A DNA stretch of 64,000 bases, from the NCBI RefSeq assembly GCF_010672455.1, contig NZ_JAAHGO010000012.1, positions 610,940 through 674,939 on the forward strand, written 5' to 3'. Of this stretch, positions 8,029 through 17,084 are shown one piece after another. Numbering within the stretch: position 1 is the first letter of the stretch; every line of letters starts with the position of its first letter. Both the position numbers and the translations under genes were made by a program. The notes under the pieces are model-generated. The model had not been told where the DNA came from, searched no databases, and saw only the letters and a program-made list of their open reading frames with translations. Source of the stretch: Okeania sp. SIO2C9. GTDB lineage: Bacteria; Cyanobacteriota; Cyanobacteriia; Cyanobacteriales; Microcoleaceae.

Positions 8029-10389
8029 TCAACCCTTCAGCTGATATGACAACAAAAATTGTGTGAAATTCTCAAAAAACTCAGCCTTAGATAGACTACC
8101 ATCTCGGTTAACATCACTCATTTTCCAGAAACTTTTAATCTCTGGCTCAGTATAACCAAGCTCCTTAAACTTAGATTCAATTTCCGACATTTCTAAAACA
8201 CCATCTTTATTGACATCAATCTCTTCAAAAACCTGTAGTATAGAATCCTTAAAAAGTGCCTGAGAAACAGCTTCACGAAACTCCTTTTCAATCGTATCTA
8301 AAAACGAACCTTTTCTAGTTTCCGTCAACCAAGGGTCCATAACTGTAGACCGCAACACCGTAATCGAATCACTCACAGAATCTCTTACTCCCAAACGACG
8401 TTTATAATCTTCCACAAATACCTCTCCATAATCAGCCTTATCAAAATCTGTCGTACTCACAATCAAATCATAACCATATATATCCTGCCCAGGCTTAATA
8501 CTAAGCTGGTCATACATAGTTTTATTCAACCGATTTGCCAGATTCAAATCTGTATTAAGAGTCCCATCTGGATGTTTAAAATTAAAAGCATAGGTCAATA
8601 TATTTTGGTCTGGACCAATTTCTGATAACAATGCCATTGCTTCTGAGTCTGCCAAAATTTCCTGATTACTTTTACCATCAATTCTGTCTCGAATAAACCG
8701 AATTTGTTCCTCAACATCATCCCCATTAATTTCAGCAGGAAGTCGCGGTACAGGAACAATAATAAAACGGTCTTCAGGATCTGCCATGCACAACAGTTTG
8801 GCATAAAGCTTTTTGCAATTAAATATAGCCTTACCATGAATTTTGCCGTATCCACTCTTAGTGGGGCGAATTACTCGATGACTCAGATAAACAGCAGCCG
8901 CAGCAGCACCTGGTTTCGACCCCTCCACACCATAAATACCTATTGTTGGCTCGGCTTCACCGTGAGAAATATAGGGAGCTTTAAAAGTCACCATATCTCG
9001 CATTGCTGAGTTGCGATAACAAAGGGCGCCTGCGGGATAGGGAATATAACCTGATTTATGAGGATCGACGGTAATAGAATCAGCATTTCCCAAGGCTTTA
9101 AACTGTTGGGTAACATAAGCACTTAAATTCACTTCAGCACTAGGTTGTTGTTTGCTCTGAGGATTTTCCGGTAGTTTAGTATCGTCTTCCCGCAACATAG
9201 CAGCAAAATAACCACCCCACGCAGCATCTCCATGAATAGTAAATTCTAGCCCTAAACTGCGAAACTTATCTCGAACTGCTAAAACTTCTTGAATGGGGTC
9301 AACAGCACTCTCTTCTGTGCTACCGATAACTGCAACTACTGTATATACTGGTCTTTTTTGGGCTAGACATTCGTTGAGAATTTTCTCCAATTCCGGAATA
9401 CTCATCCGTGCATCTTTATCAATAGGAACATTAATGATGTTTGATGATCCTATTCCCAGAATAGCAGCAGCTTTGGGGAAAGAGTAGTGTTTTGTTCCCG
9501 GAACTAAAAATACTGGTGACGCTGCAATATCCCTGAGAAACTGCCGGGAAAATTCTTGTATTCCTATATTTTGCAGAGAATATTTTGATAGAGCTTGAGC
9601 GATCGCCTCACTATCTATTTCATATTCTTGGGTCAAACGACTTGGTAAAGCCAGAATATCATCACCTCTGAGATTTAACAAAGACCAGGTGTCAAATTTA
9701 ATTAACGGTTTTAACTCACCAGTGGGGAGAGAAATTTCAATATTTTTTGCTGCTGCCAGAGAAGATTCATTTTTCAGTGCTGCCTGAAAAGCAATGGGAT
9801 AAAATTTCAGATTTCTTGCCGACCAAATGGCTTCAATATTAGCAATAGTGCCCCCACAAGTGATGTGCCCCCAAGGTCGAATTGCCCCGTTTTCAATCTC
9901 GCTTTCATCTGGGATGGTGTATCCCAACATCCGGCACAAGTCATCCCCTACCCACATTTCCAGAAGTGTTGTTGCAGTCGAGCCTTCAAAAGCGACATTG
10001 TTGGGGTTATACAACATTGCCCCAAAGTAACCTAGAATCGCAGGTATCGTAATATCCCAGTTCATGTGGCCTTGATAGCGCATACTGAAAAAAGGAACAG
10101 ATTTTTTGAGAAATGCTAGCAGGGATTGGAAGTTTTCTTTTACTGAAGCGATCGCCTGGATATATTCTGGTTGTAGTTTAATTTGTTCAGTAATATGGCT
10201 TGGGTCTCCTGGGTGATAGTTTCGCCGCCAAAATGCTTGATCGCGCAATGCTTCTACGATTAACTGCTCCAGTTTATCAGCATTTTCTGCCTTTGAGCCT
10301 AAAAACCATGCTTCTAAGGAATTGCTGCCTGAGTCTTGAGTATTTAGAATATCCAGCAGTTCTTGAATTTGAGAATTGTTTGATTTCAT
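8029..10389 (-). CDS. PLP-dependent group II decarboxylase with C-terminal EF-hand pair
   Basis: A 786-residue protein. The first ~690 residues are a fold-type I PLP enzyme of the group II amino-acid decarboxylase family: GHITCGGTIANIEAIWSARN (phosphate-binding loop), HGDAAWGGYFAAM (cofactor Asp), and SITVDPHKSGYIPYP with the Schiff-base lysine at K445. The C-terminal ~65 residues contain two canonical EF-hand loops, DVNKDGVLEMSE (about 725-736) and DVNRDGSLSKAE (about 759-770), each with acidic residues at positions 1, 3, 5 and 12. This suggests calcium control of a decarboxylase. The substrate cannot be read from sequence. The N-terminal and central regions are longer than in the ~480-residue glutamate/aromatic decarboxylases. 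The carotenoid oxygenase gene lies upstream on the same strand, 238 bp away across a MITE. Confidence 0.88.
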   Translation of the reverse strand: MKSNNSQIQELLDILNTQDSGSNSLEAWFLGSKAENADKLEQLIVEALRDQAFWRRNYHPGDPSHITEQIKLQPEYIQAIASVKENFQSLLAFLKKSVPFFSMRYQGHMNWDITIPAILGYFGAMLYNPNNVAFEGSTATTLLEMWVGDDLCRMLGYTIPDESEIENGAIRPWGHITCGGTIANIEAIWSARNLKFYPIAFQAALKNESSLAAAKNIEISLPTGELKPLIKFDTWSLLNLRGDDILALPSRLTQEYEIDSEAIAQALSKYSLQNIGIQEFSRQFLRDIAASPVFLVPGTKHYSFPKAAAILGIGSSNIINVPIDKDARMSIPELEKILNECLAQKRPVYTVVAVIGSTEESAVDPIQEVLAVRDKFRSLGLEFTIHGDAAWGGYFAAMLREDDTKLPENPQSKQQPSAEVNLSAYVTQQFKALGNADSITVDPHKSGYIPYPAGALCYRNSAMRDMVTFKAPYISHGEAEPTIGIYGVEGSKPGAAAAAVYLSHRVIRPTKSGYGKIHGKAIFNCKKLYAKLLCMADPEDRFIIVPVPRLPAEINGDDVEEQIRFIRDRIDGKSNQEILADSEAMALLSEIGPDQNILTYAFNFKHPDGTLNTDLNLANRLNKTMYDQLSIKPGQDIYGYDLIVSTTDFDKADYGEVFVEDYKRRLGVRDSVSDSITVLRSTVMDPWLTETRKGSFLDTIEKEFREAVSQALFKDSILQVFEEIDVNKDGVLEMSEIESKFKELGYTEPEIKSFWKMSDVNRDGSLSKAEFFENFTQFLLSYQLKG

Positions 10390-10526
10390 TAGTCTTATCC
10401 AAGTATAGCGTTACTTTTAGGAATTAGTATTATACCTGATGGCGGCATAAATAATCAAATCACCAAGCAAATATATCAGTTTTCCTCTTCGTTTTTTCCT
10501 CACCTCAGTTATTTCCCAACAACTAC

Positions 10527-10616
10527 AGGACTTACGAAAAGGCACTACATACAGGGTCTTTGTGCGTTACGCTAGCGGGCTTCACACCCTACCAATAGCG
10601 TTCATGCGTAAGTCCT
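10527..10616. mobile_element. MITE with AGGACTTACG ends
   Basis: Left AGGACTTACGAAAAGGCAC, right TTCATGCGTAAGTCCT. It sits in the 238 bp spacer between the carotenoid oxygenase and decarboxylase genes and carries a short GC-rich insert (TTACGCTAGCGGGCTTC). Confidence 0.8.
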
Positions 10617-10627
10617 AAACTCTATTA

Positions 10628-12421
10628 TTAATCAAACGCTGGATAAATATCCTTCTCAAAAATATCCCGAATCCAACCAGGTAAATGCTGATGCTTGTTA
10701 ATATCAGTATCTGAACGCAGATCCACTTTATAACTAGAACTTCGGGGAGCTATTTCTGGTACCCAAGCTGAGTGCAGTGGAAAACCACACTGAACATCTG
10801 GGTGTCGCAGTTTTGCTATCGGACCTGCTGCCAGATTTCCCGCTTGCCAAATCCAGAATTCTGACTGTCCGCTAGGTACAGTCAGCATTGCCACCACATA
10901 CCCTTCTAACTCATTGCTTTGACCCTGCTTAGGAACATAAATCGGAGTCGTGAAACTCGTACCACGAGGTACAGCCCAAAAATCTTTTACTTCCATATCA
11001 GTAGGAGACCACCGTAGGATACCAGCTTCTTTCCAAGAGGGTAGATCGTCCACTGGAACATTTCGGAATGGATGATTAGCGTACAGTTCCACCAACCTTC
11101 TGGGAACCATTTCGCTCATATAACCGTAGAAATTAACCCAAATATTTTCAAATTGCCCTGGACTCGTTCCTTGAATTCCACTGTAGGTGGGAAGCGCAAC
11201 TCCCCAGAACTTCTCAAAGAACTTATATCCACTTTCATCACTGTTGATTTCCCCTGTTTGAGCGTTGACGACGTATTTACCAAATCCTTGCTGGTCATAA
11301 ACGCCGGGAGGGGAGCCATAAAACTCTGGAGGAACAAATTCTAGTCGAGTAGGCCACCGCACATCCCATCGCTGAAGCGACTCGCTAACATCATGGCCAG
11401 AAGCATGAACTAAATGCAAAGTGACCCAATCTTCGTTATCCTCATAGTTGGCAAAAAAGTGAACGCACTCGCGCGGAATCTCGACGTGTTTGGCAACTGC
11501 TGCTCCTCCATCCAATTGCGATCGCGGTACAAACCAAATCTGGTTATAGGCAGATTGCGGTTCCGCCCGCACTCCTGAGAAAACCATTCGCATATATTCG
11601 ATTAAAAATGCTGTGTCGATGATGACGACGTAATTGCGTGTCACGGCAATTTGGTGGGTAGACTGTTTGATAACTACTGGTTTCCCCGTGCTATCGTCAA
11701 TAATTCGAGTAGTTGTAAATTTTCCTGCACCATCCCAAACGTGCAAATGGGTATCAGGTTCAATTAAACCAGCAGCTAGGGGCATTTCAAAAACAGGATT
11801 AATTAAGAAAATCTCTCCAGTATTTTCGTCGTAGGCAGTATGAGCACCACTCATGTGCATGGGAAATATCCAGGGAAACTTGATGTCTCCAACTCCAGGG
11901 ATGCCATCAATTTCCATTGCTTTCCATTCACTATTTGATCCTACCGGGGTTACGGGGGATAAGGTCGTCATATCAAACTCAAACGGACGACCCGAGTCAA
12001 TTGTAGCCATCATCCGCCAAGAACCATTCTCTGGGTCTCGAAAAGCTTGCAAGGCAGTATTACATTGGTTTTGCACCCCCAATAAGAGGTTCATACGAGC
12101 TAAACCACCACGATTACGAAACCGATATAGCCTTCTCCATAACTGCCATTGAGATTTTTCTTGAATTTTGCGATCGCAGATCACAGAAGGAGTTTCAAAG
12201 GGAGCACTTTTAATATGGACGCGATCGCTGTTAAAATCTAAGCGATACAATTGTCCACGGCCATTAAACCATGGGGTATCCCCTCCTTGTGGTGTAGGTA
12301 CTATCCAAAATGCGTGTCCCATCATATCCCCAGGTACAGTTCCCTCAATAGTATTGAGATCGAGGTCAACGGATGTAGTGTTTTGATAGCGTGTTTTATT
12401 AGGAAGAGCGACAGAATTCAT
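10628..12421 (-). CDS. Carotenoid oxygenase (RPE65/CCD family)
   Basis: A 597-residue non-heme iron oxygenase of the carotenoid/stilbene cleavage family. The four iron-binding histidines of the seven-bladed propeller are recognisable in SGAHTAYDENTGE, STHQIAVTRNYVVIID, ECVHFFANYED and CGFPLHSAWVPE. The opening of the conserved domain (DLDLNTIEGTVPGDMMGHAFWIVP, with RGQLYRLDF) is also present. It would cleave a conjugated double bond of a carotenoid, apocarotenoid or stilbene; regiospecificity cannot be inferred. It is longer than the ~480-residue cyanobacterial apocarotenal oxygenase and differs from it in the N-terminal region, so it may be a distinct subfamily. No signal peptide. Start at 12421 (MNSVALPNKTR) is the first plausible Met. 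Confidence 0.85.
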   Translation of the reverse strand: MNSVALPNKTRYQNTTSVDLDLNTIEGTVPGDMMGHAFWIVPTPQGGDTPWFNGRGQLYRLDFNSDRVHIKSAPFETPSVICDRKIQEKSQWQLWRRLYRFRNRGGLARMNLLLGVQNQCNTALQAFRDPENGSWRMMATIDSGRPFEFDMTTLSPVTPVGSNSEWKAMEIDGIPGVGDIKFPWIFPMHMSGAHTAYDENTGEIFLINPVFEMPLAAGLIEPDTHLHVWDGAGKFTTTRIIDDSTGKPVVIKQSTHQIAVTRNYVVIIDTAFLIEYMRMVFSGVRAEPQSAYNQIWFVPRSQLDGGAAVAKHVEIPRECVHFFANYEDNEDWVTLHLVHASGHDVSESLQRWDVRWPTRLEFVPPEFYGSPPGVYDQQGFGKYVVNAQTGEINSDESGYKFFEKFWGVALPTYSGIQGTSPGQFENIWVNFYGYMSEMVPRRLVELYANHPFRNVPVDDLPSWKEAGILRWSPTDMEVKDFWAVPRGTSFTTPIYVPKQGQSNELEGYVVAMLTVPSGQSEFWIWQAGNLAAGPIAKLRHPDVQCGFPLHSAWVPEIAPRSSSYKVDLRSDTDINKHQHLPGWIRDIFEKDIYPAFD

Positions 12422-12528
12422 AGATTTCCTCTCTGGAAGTTATTTGAAACCATTTAATTCAGGATATATAATATCACAAAATCAGTAATTTTGCAAGAGA
12501 TTGATAGGACTTATTTAGTGACTATCTA

Positions 12529-12677
12529 ATATCATGTCCGGTTGAATAGTTATAAATAAAAATGGAGAAGTAATGAGTTATGAGTAATGAGTTATGAGCA
12601 ATGAGTTATGAGGAGGGAATTTTAAGCTATAAATGAAGAGAAAGTTTTTTGATCACGCTCTTATCCGGACATGATAT
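12529..12677. mobile_element. MITE of the ATATCATGTCCGG family
   Basis: Left ATATCATGTCCGGTTGAATA, right TCCGGACATGATAT. The flanks of the interior are near-identical to the copy at 4073-4283, but here only a few degenerate GAGTTAT/GAGTAAT units remain, so the internal array differs in length between copies. Confidence 0.9.
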
Positions 12678-12845
12678 AAATTAGTATTTGGTAAGCATTT
12701 CCTGCGCAATGCTGCGCAAACAGCTATTAGCTGTCAGCTAGCCTCCTGCGGAGGAACTGCGGACTTCAGCAACAAGACTCTCTCCTTCAGGACAGTATTT
12801 AAATTAATATAGACTTTAAGGGCAAGGGAGCCAACTTTTGTAATA

Positions 12846-12946
12846 CAGCGGTTTTCATTTGGGTAGACCACAGTAGGGAAATTCCATGGAACGTCCCTAC
12901 AAAGTTTTGCTTGTGAAGATGTGGTTCATCAATTTGAAAAGCGCTG
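12846..12946. mobile_element. MITE with CAGCGGTTTTCAT ends (IS630-derived), TA flanked
   Basis: A 101 bp element opening CAGCGGTTTTCATTTGGGTA and closing GTGGTTCATCAATTTGAAAA then GCGCTG, flanked by TA on both sides. The ends match those of the IS630 relic at 44486-45563. A second copy is at 21187-21308 and a partial one at about 25690-25762. Confidence 0.85.
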
Positions 12947-13049
12947 TAAGACAATTAATAAAGCTTTTATCCTAAACTAAGAGTAATAGCTGATAGCTGA
13001 TGGCTGACGGCTGAATGCTTACAGTATTTGTATCTTGTTACGGAATAAT

Positions 13050-13260
13050 TAACGTTTAAAGCGTCTCCTTGGCTGCGCCGCGAGCTGTCGCTCTACAAGG
13101 AGAAACAAGTGGTCGAGGGATGGATGGATTTCCTAACCATATCCAATCGACCAAGAGATAAAAATTTTTCTTTTGAGTCAATCCTATCCGTTTTCAAGGA
13201 GAGGTAATTATTAATTATTAATTATTAATTATTAATTATTAATTGTTGAACACATATTTT
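13050..13260. repeat. CAAGGAGAGG / AATTATTAATT dispersed element with GC-rich inserts
   Basis: From ACGGAATAATTAACGTTTAAA through CTACAAGGAGAAAC, GGTCGAGGGATGG, CATATCCAATCGACC and CAAGGAGAGGTAATTATTAA, to a run of TTAATTA units ending TTAATTGTTGAA. It shares the GGTCGAGGGATGG...CCAATCGACC module with the copies at 45585-45740 and 54180-54320. Confidence 0.7.
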
Positions 13261-13279
13261 GCATACTTTTGAAAGCAAT

Positions 13280-14611
13280 TCATTTTTTAGCATGGATATA
13301 ATCAATAAAGTAAAATTGAGGAATTAACCACAATTTCAACCAAGCATAAATCCCCATTCCCAAAAGTGCTGTAATTACTAAAGGTAAACCTATTTTAATC
13401 CGCAAATTATCGGGAATAATAGCAACTCCAGACACAATAATTATGAAATAATTTATCAGGAAAATTTGTAATCTTTGTAGATTTTTCAATGCTTGCCGAC
13501 AACTACTGCAATGCTGAGTATGTTGTTGATAGCGGTCCAATATCAAAGCACGATTATTATTTATTAGTGAGTTATTTTGTATGCTAATTCCTACTTTACT
13601 CCAAGGTAGTTTACCATCACAATATTTATCAAACCAGTTCCTAAATTCAATCACTAAACGGTCTGCACTTGTAGGTAACTTGTAAGCTGTTTTCCAACTT
13701 TCATTTAATTGTTTTTGTTTAAGTAAATACTCTTGTTGACTTAATAGAATCATATCTCCATCGATAACTAAATTCCGAGTTTTAATATGATCCCACCAAC
13801 GCGGTGTCAGTCGATGAATTGTTTTAGCAAAATTCCTGGGAAACTGAGCAACAATTCTAGATTTACCAGGGGATACAGGCAAACAATAAGTAACAAGTCC
13901 TATTTTTTTTCCACTGCCACCAATACTAATTTCATACTCTAAACGACAAGGTGGTTCAAAAGTAATTTTTGTCGGCAAATTTCCAGGACTAAAAACTTCA
14001 ATTAAATCAATTGTTGATTGTACAATTTCCATAAATATTGGTCTGGCTTTTTCTCTATTCCCCTGAACCCCATGATGAGCAAAAGGAACATGACTAGGAT
14101 CTGCTACATTTTCTACTAAAGTTTGCCAATCATATTCGAGTTCGCGGACATAAGAAGACCACACAAAACCTTTCTCAGCATCTATTTGTGGTGATAATGG
14201 TAGGGGTGTAGTTTCAGCTAGTTCTGCTGTTTGAGCATCCGGCCAAACCCAGAGTAAATCATTTTCCTGGCGTACTGGTAATGAAGTTACACAGAAATTT
14301 TGTTGATTTTTTGCTATAATTTGCTGATTTTCAGCTTGGGGAATATGAGTACAGATACCTTGAGAATCAAATTGCCAACCATGATAACTACACATTAAAT
14401 TACCAGTTTTCTCATCAATACGACCCTCGCTTAAGGGTGCTAGACGGTGAGGACAAACATCTAAAAATACCTGGTAATTCTCAGAATATCTTGGCTTCCA
14501 GATGACTAAACGTATTCCCAACAAAGTTACAGGAACTGGGATTTCTGGATCTAGGTCTTCAATGGGAGAAAGAGGATACCAGTGCTGAAAAAAATTAAAT
14601 TCGGTTTGCAT
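13280..14611 (-). CDS. Rieske oxygenase, pheophorbide a oxygenase (PaO)-like
   Basis: A 443-residue Rieske non-heme iron oxygenase. The [2Fe-2S] ligands are C53-P-H55 (CPHRLAPLSEGRI) and C74-SY-H77 (CSYHGWQF). The mononuclear iron motif is NVADPSHVPFAHHG (about residue 165). The PaO/Tic55 subgroup marker, a C-terminal CxxC (CSSC, near residue 368), is followed by two hydrophobic segments (about 380-400 and 408-428) that anchor the protein in the membrane. Relatives act on chlorophyll breakdown products or on related ring compounds; which substrate this member uses is unknown. In cyanobacteria this group is often expanded. It stands alone between repeat-rich spacers; the minus-strand HxlR gene upstream is 236 bp away. 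Confidence 0.88.
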   Translation of the reverse strand: MQTEFNFFQHWYPLSPIEDLDPEIPVPVTLLGIRLVIWKPRYSENYQVFLDVCPHRLAPLSEGRIDEKTGNLMCSYHGWQFDSQGICTHIPQAENQQIIAKNQQNFCVTSLPVRQENDLLWVWPDAQTAELAETTPLPLSPQIDAEKGFVWSSYVRELEYDWQTLVENVADPSHVPFAHHGVQGNREKARPIFMEIVQSTIDLIEVFSPGNLPTKITFEPPCRLEYEISIGGSGKKIGLVTYCLPVSPGKSRIVAQFPRNFAKTIHRLTPRWWDHIKTRNLVIDGDMILLSQQEYLLKQKQLNESWKTAYKLPTSADRLVIEFRNWFDKYCDGKLPWSKVGISIQNNSLINNNRALILDRYQQHTQHCSSCRQALKNLQRLQIFLINYFIIIVSGVAIIPDNLRIKIGLPLVITALLGMGIYAWLKLWLIPQFYFIDYIHAKK

Positions 14612-14847
14612 TTTATTTTAGGTAGTAGTTTTTAGTTCAATTTGTCTCATCTATACTAATTTACTCTAAGGATGTCACAAATAGTCAACAACTGATGATG
14701 TGGAATAATAGGCTGAAATTATTGTAAGCGTCAATGCTTTAAGTCTATCAACTTTCACTTCGCGCATTCTGACTTTCATGAAATAATGTTTTTAGAGTTC
14801 TTAACTACTTTAACGAGCTAATTTTTATTACTTGACAAAGACAAAGA

Positions 14848-15189
14848 CTAATCACATTTTACATTCATATGCTCTGCTCCCCAATCTCTCATAGAAATCA
14901 TAATTGGCTCCAGAGTACGACCATAATCTGTAAGCGAATATTCTACTCGTGGTGGCACTTCAGCATAGACTTTTCGTGCGATAATATTATCTTTTTCCAA
15001 TTCGCGTAGTTGATTAGCAAGCATACGCTGCGTAATACCTTTAATTTTTTTCTTCAATTCGCCGAAACGTAATACATCATTCTGCAAGAGATTAAAAATA
15101 ATCACAGGTTTCCACCGTCCACCAATCACCGATAACGTGGCTTCGACAGAACACCCATAGGGACGATCGTAATTATTTTTCTGCGTCAT
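14848..15189 (-). CDS. HxlR-family winged-helix transcriptional regulator
   Basis: A 113-residue MarR/HxlR-type DNA-binding protein. The helix-turn-helix core is GGRWKPVIIFNLL...LRFGELKKKIKGITQRMLANQLRELEKDNII, followed by the wing with PPRVEYSLTDYG. A cysteine near the N-terminus (GCSVEATL, residue 13) is at the position used for redox or electrophile sensing in HypR/QorR-type members. Such regulators commonly control adjacent quinone reductases, SDRs or hydratases. Here the nearest candidates are the divergently oriented hydratase and SDR (16004-17882), and the MDR enzyme at 19197, but inserted repeats now separate them. Start ATG at 15189 lies at the usual family distance from the HTH. Confidence 0.9.
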   Translation of the reverse strand: MTQKNNYDRPYGCSVEATLSVIGGRWKPVIIFNLLQNDVLRFGELKKKIKGITQRMLANQLRELEKDNIIARKVYAEVPPRVEYSLTDYGRTLEPIMISMRDWGAEHMNVKCD

Positions 15190-15284
15190 AATTCTCTAAA
15201 CCTTTCAATAGTTACTTTTAAGTCACTATATAAAAAAATTGTACCTACTTGTTATTATTTGCATTTTTATTATACTTTTAATCA

Positions 15285-15522
15285 TATAGAACCCCTAAAC
15301 GGATCTATAGAGAAGGAGATGGGGGGATGGGGAGATGGGGAGATGGGGAGATGAGAGTATTTTTCTACCTGCAAGGGAAGCTACCAGGTTTGCTATTGGG
15401 CGACGCGGGGTCTCATCCGCTTTTTCCCCATTCTCGTTCCTGAATTTCCACTGGCTCGCTCAGACTGAGGACAGAAGCCAAAAGCACATACTGCTTCCAA
15501 AGATACGGTTAGGGGTTCTATA
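15285..15522. mobile_element. MITE with TATAGAACCCCTAA ends
   Basis: Left TATAGAACCCCTAAACGGAT, right ATACGGTTAGGGGTTCTATA, an almost perfect inverted repeat. The interior has a GGGGAGAT array and a GC-rich dispersed insert (GGCGACGCGGGGTCTCATCC). It lies in the divergent promoter region between the HxlR regulator and the hydratase. A related element with TATATAACCCATTTG / CAAATGGGTTCTATA ends is at 48186-48578. Confidence 0.8.
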
Positions 15523-15759
15523 ACTTATAAACGAAGACAGAGGACAGAAAGAACCATTGGTTTTAGTTCGCGGACACTTATGTAGCAATGAGCGCTGGTA
15601 TATTTACAAATTGCAGGAGGGGCTAAATAGCTAAAATCTTATATTGTCAGCAATTTATTCCCCCAGATGAGCTGTTGCTTTCCGGAGCTGTTGCTTGCGC
15701 ACAGCGCTATAACTGTTCTGCAATTGTTCCTTTGTGAGCTGAAGCTACGCAGTTTCCCA

Positions 15760-15944
15760 ATTATCAAAATCATAAGGGTTGCGCAACCCCGCTTTTTAAG
15801 GCGCAATATTTTTGGAGCGAAGCTCAAATCCCCTACTTCCCCTCCTGGGAGGGGCGGGGGTGGGTTGGATTAGGGGTGGGTTAACTTCTGTACGGGCGAA
15901 TGGCCATTCGCCCCTACTGACTTCTGACTTTTGACTTCATTAAG
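15760..15944 (+). repeat. CGCCTTTTAAGGCG-type dispersed element (copy 2)
   Basis: Same order of modules as 2427-2643, here with CCGCTTTTTAAGGCG (one arm degenerate) and a GGGCGAATGGCCATTCGCCC hairpin replacing the GC-rich insert of copy 1. Ends 59 bp before the start codon of the enoyl-CoA hydratase gene. Confidence 0.7.
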
Positions 15945-16003
15945 TATCCCATGAGGAAACTTTTAGATGTTCAATTTTTAACAACTTGCAAAAGGAGATA
16001 GAT

Positions 16004-16849
16004 ATGGCTGATGAAAACTACACTACATTCAAGGCAACAAAGGATGGAACAGTCCTTACTGTTACTTTTGATTACCCTCCTGTGAATGTTCAAGGCATTC
16101 CTATGCTAGACGATCTAAATCTTTTGGCGGAAAAACTTGAGGGCGATCGTAGCGTCAAAGTTGTTGTTTTTCAATCTGCGCACCCAGAGATTTTTGTAGC
16201 TCATGCCGATACTAATTTCCTCAAAGATATGTCTACAACAGCAGTATCGCGCGACGAGGTAGAACTGCTCTATCTACAGAAAACCCTGGAGCGTATTAGT
16301 AAATTACCACAGGCGACTATCGCTAAAATCGAAGGGTTCGCACGGGGTGGCGGCCATGAATTTGCGCTGGCTTGTGATATGCGCTTTGCCGCTCGTGGCA
16401 AGGCAAAATTCATGCAGATGGAAGTTGGTATGGGCATCCTGCCTTGTGGTGGTGGCGCATCACGCATGGCTCGTCAGGCAGGTTTGGGCAGAGCATTGGA
16501 AATTATTTTAAGTGCCCGTGATTTTGATGCGGACGAAGCAGAAGCCTATGGCACTATTAATAAAGCTCTCGATGCTGACAAAATAGGTGCTTATGTTGAT
16601 AATTTGGCAAAACGCATCGCCCATTTCCCAGCTGATTCGATTAATGCTTGTAAGCAGGCTGTTTATGCTTCAATCGATAAGCCAATCGAAGATGCCCTCA
16701 AAGAAGAAGCTTACTGGCTCTATCAGGCAACAAGTAAAACACCGGCAATTAAGCGTTTCCAAATCGCAGATGACACAAGCCTTCAATATGATATAGAGAA
16801 CCAGCGTAACTGGGAGCAAGGAGTGATCAATATTCAGGAAATAGAATAA
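16004..16849 (+). CDS. Enoyl-CoA hydratase/isomerase family protein
   Basis: A 281-residue crotonase-fold protein. The two oxyanion-hole segments are VVVFQSAHPEIFVAHADT (about residues 55-72) and IEGFARGGGHEFALACDMRFA (about 107-127). The MEVGMGILPCGGGASRM stretch (about 139-155) carries the usual active-site glutamate region. It would hydrate or isomerise an acyl-CoA thioester; specificity is unclear. The start is the ATG at 16004, preceded by the ribosome-binding site AAAGGAGA; an in-frame upstream start at 15986 lacks one. Its stop overlaps the next ATG (TAATG at 16847-16851), so the following remnant was once translationally coupled. Codon and base use are richer in GC than the surrounding sequence, which fits acquisition by transfer. 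Confidence 0.88.
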   Translation: MADENYTTFKATKDGTVLTVTFDYPPVNVQGIPMLDDLNLLAEKLEGDRSVKVVVFQSAHPEIFVAHADTNFLKDMSTTAVSRDEVELLYLQKTLERISKLPQATIAKIEGFARGGGHEFALACDMRFAARGKAKFMQMEVGMGILPCGGGASRMARQAGLGRALEIILSARDFDADEAEAYGTINKALDADKIGAYVDNLAKRIAHFPADSINACKQAVYASIDKPIEDALKEEAYWLYQATSKTPAIKRFQIADDTSLQYDIENQRNWEQGVINIQEIE

Positions 16850-17071
16850 TGGACACTCAAAAGAATAAACAAACCGTTTGTGATTTTTTTGAACACTTCT
16901 GTGCAGCAAATGTTTCAGCAGCCCTTGATTTGCTTGATGATGCTGTTATCTGGCGTCCGAGAAGAGATCGGTGTAAATCATGTTGCACTGAACCTGCGCT
17001 TTAATAAAGCCGATATTGATACAACACTGAAACGTTTAGCAGATGAGAACCTGCCAGACTTCAATGGATAA
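16849..17071 (+). pseudogene. Chimeric remnant: NTF2-like N-terminus joined to a luciferase-like monooxygenase C-terminus
   Basis: From the ATG at 16849 one frame reads MDTQKNKQTVCDFFEHFCAA... DAVIWR, the start of a SnoaL/NTF2-like protein, and ends at 17004. A second frame entering at about 16950 reads REEIGVNHVALNLRFNKADI... RLADENLPDF to 17071, the typical C-terminus of luciferase-like (LLM) flavin oxidoreductases. The junction is near 16955-16965. The simplest explanation is a deletion that removed the end of the first gene and most of the second. Neither half can be functional alone. It lies within the hydratase-SDR operon. Confidence 0.7.
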
Positions 17072-17084
17072 AGGAGACAAAGCC

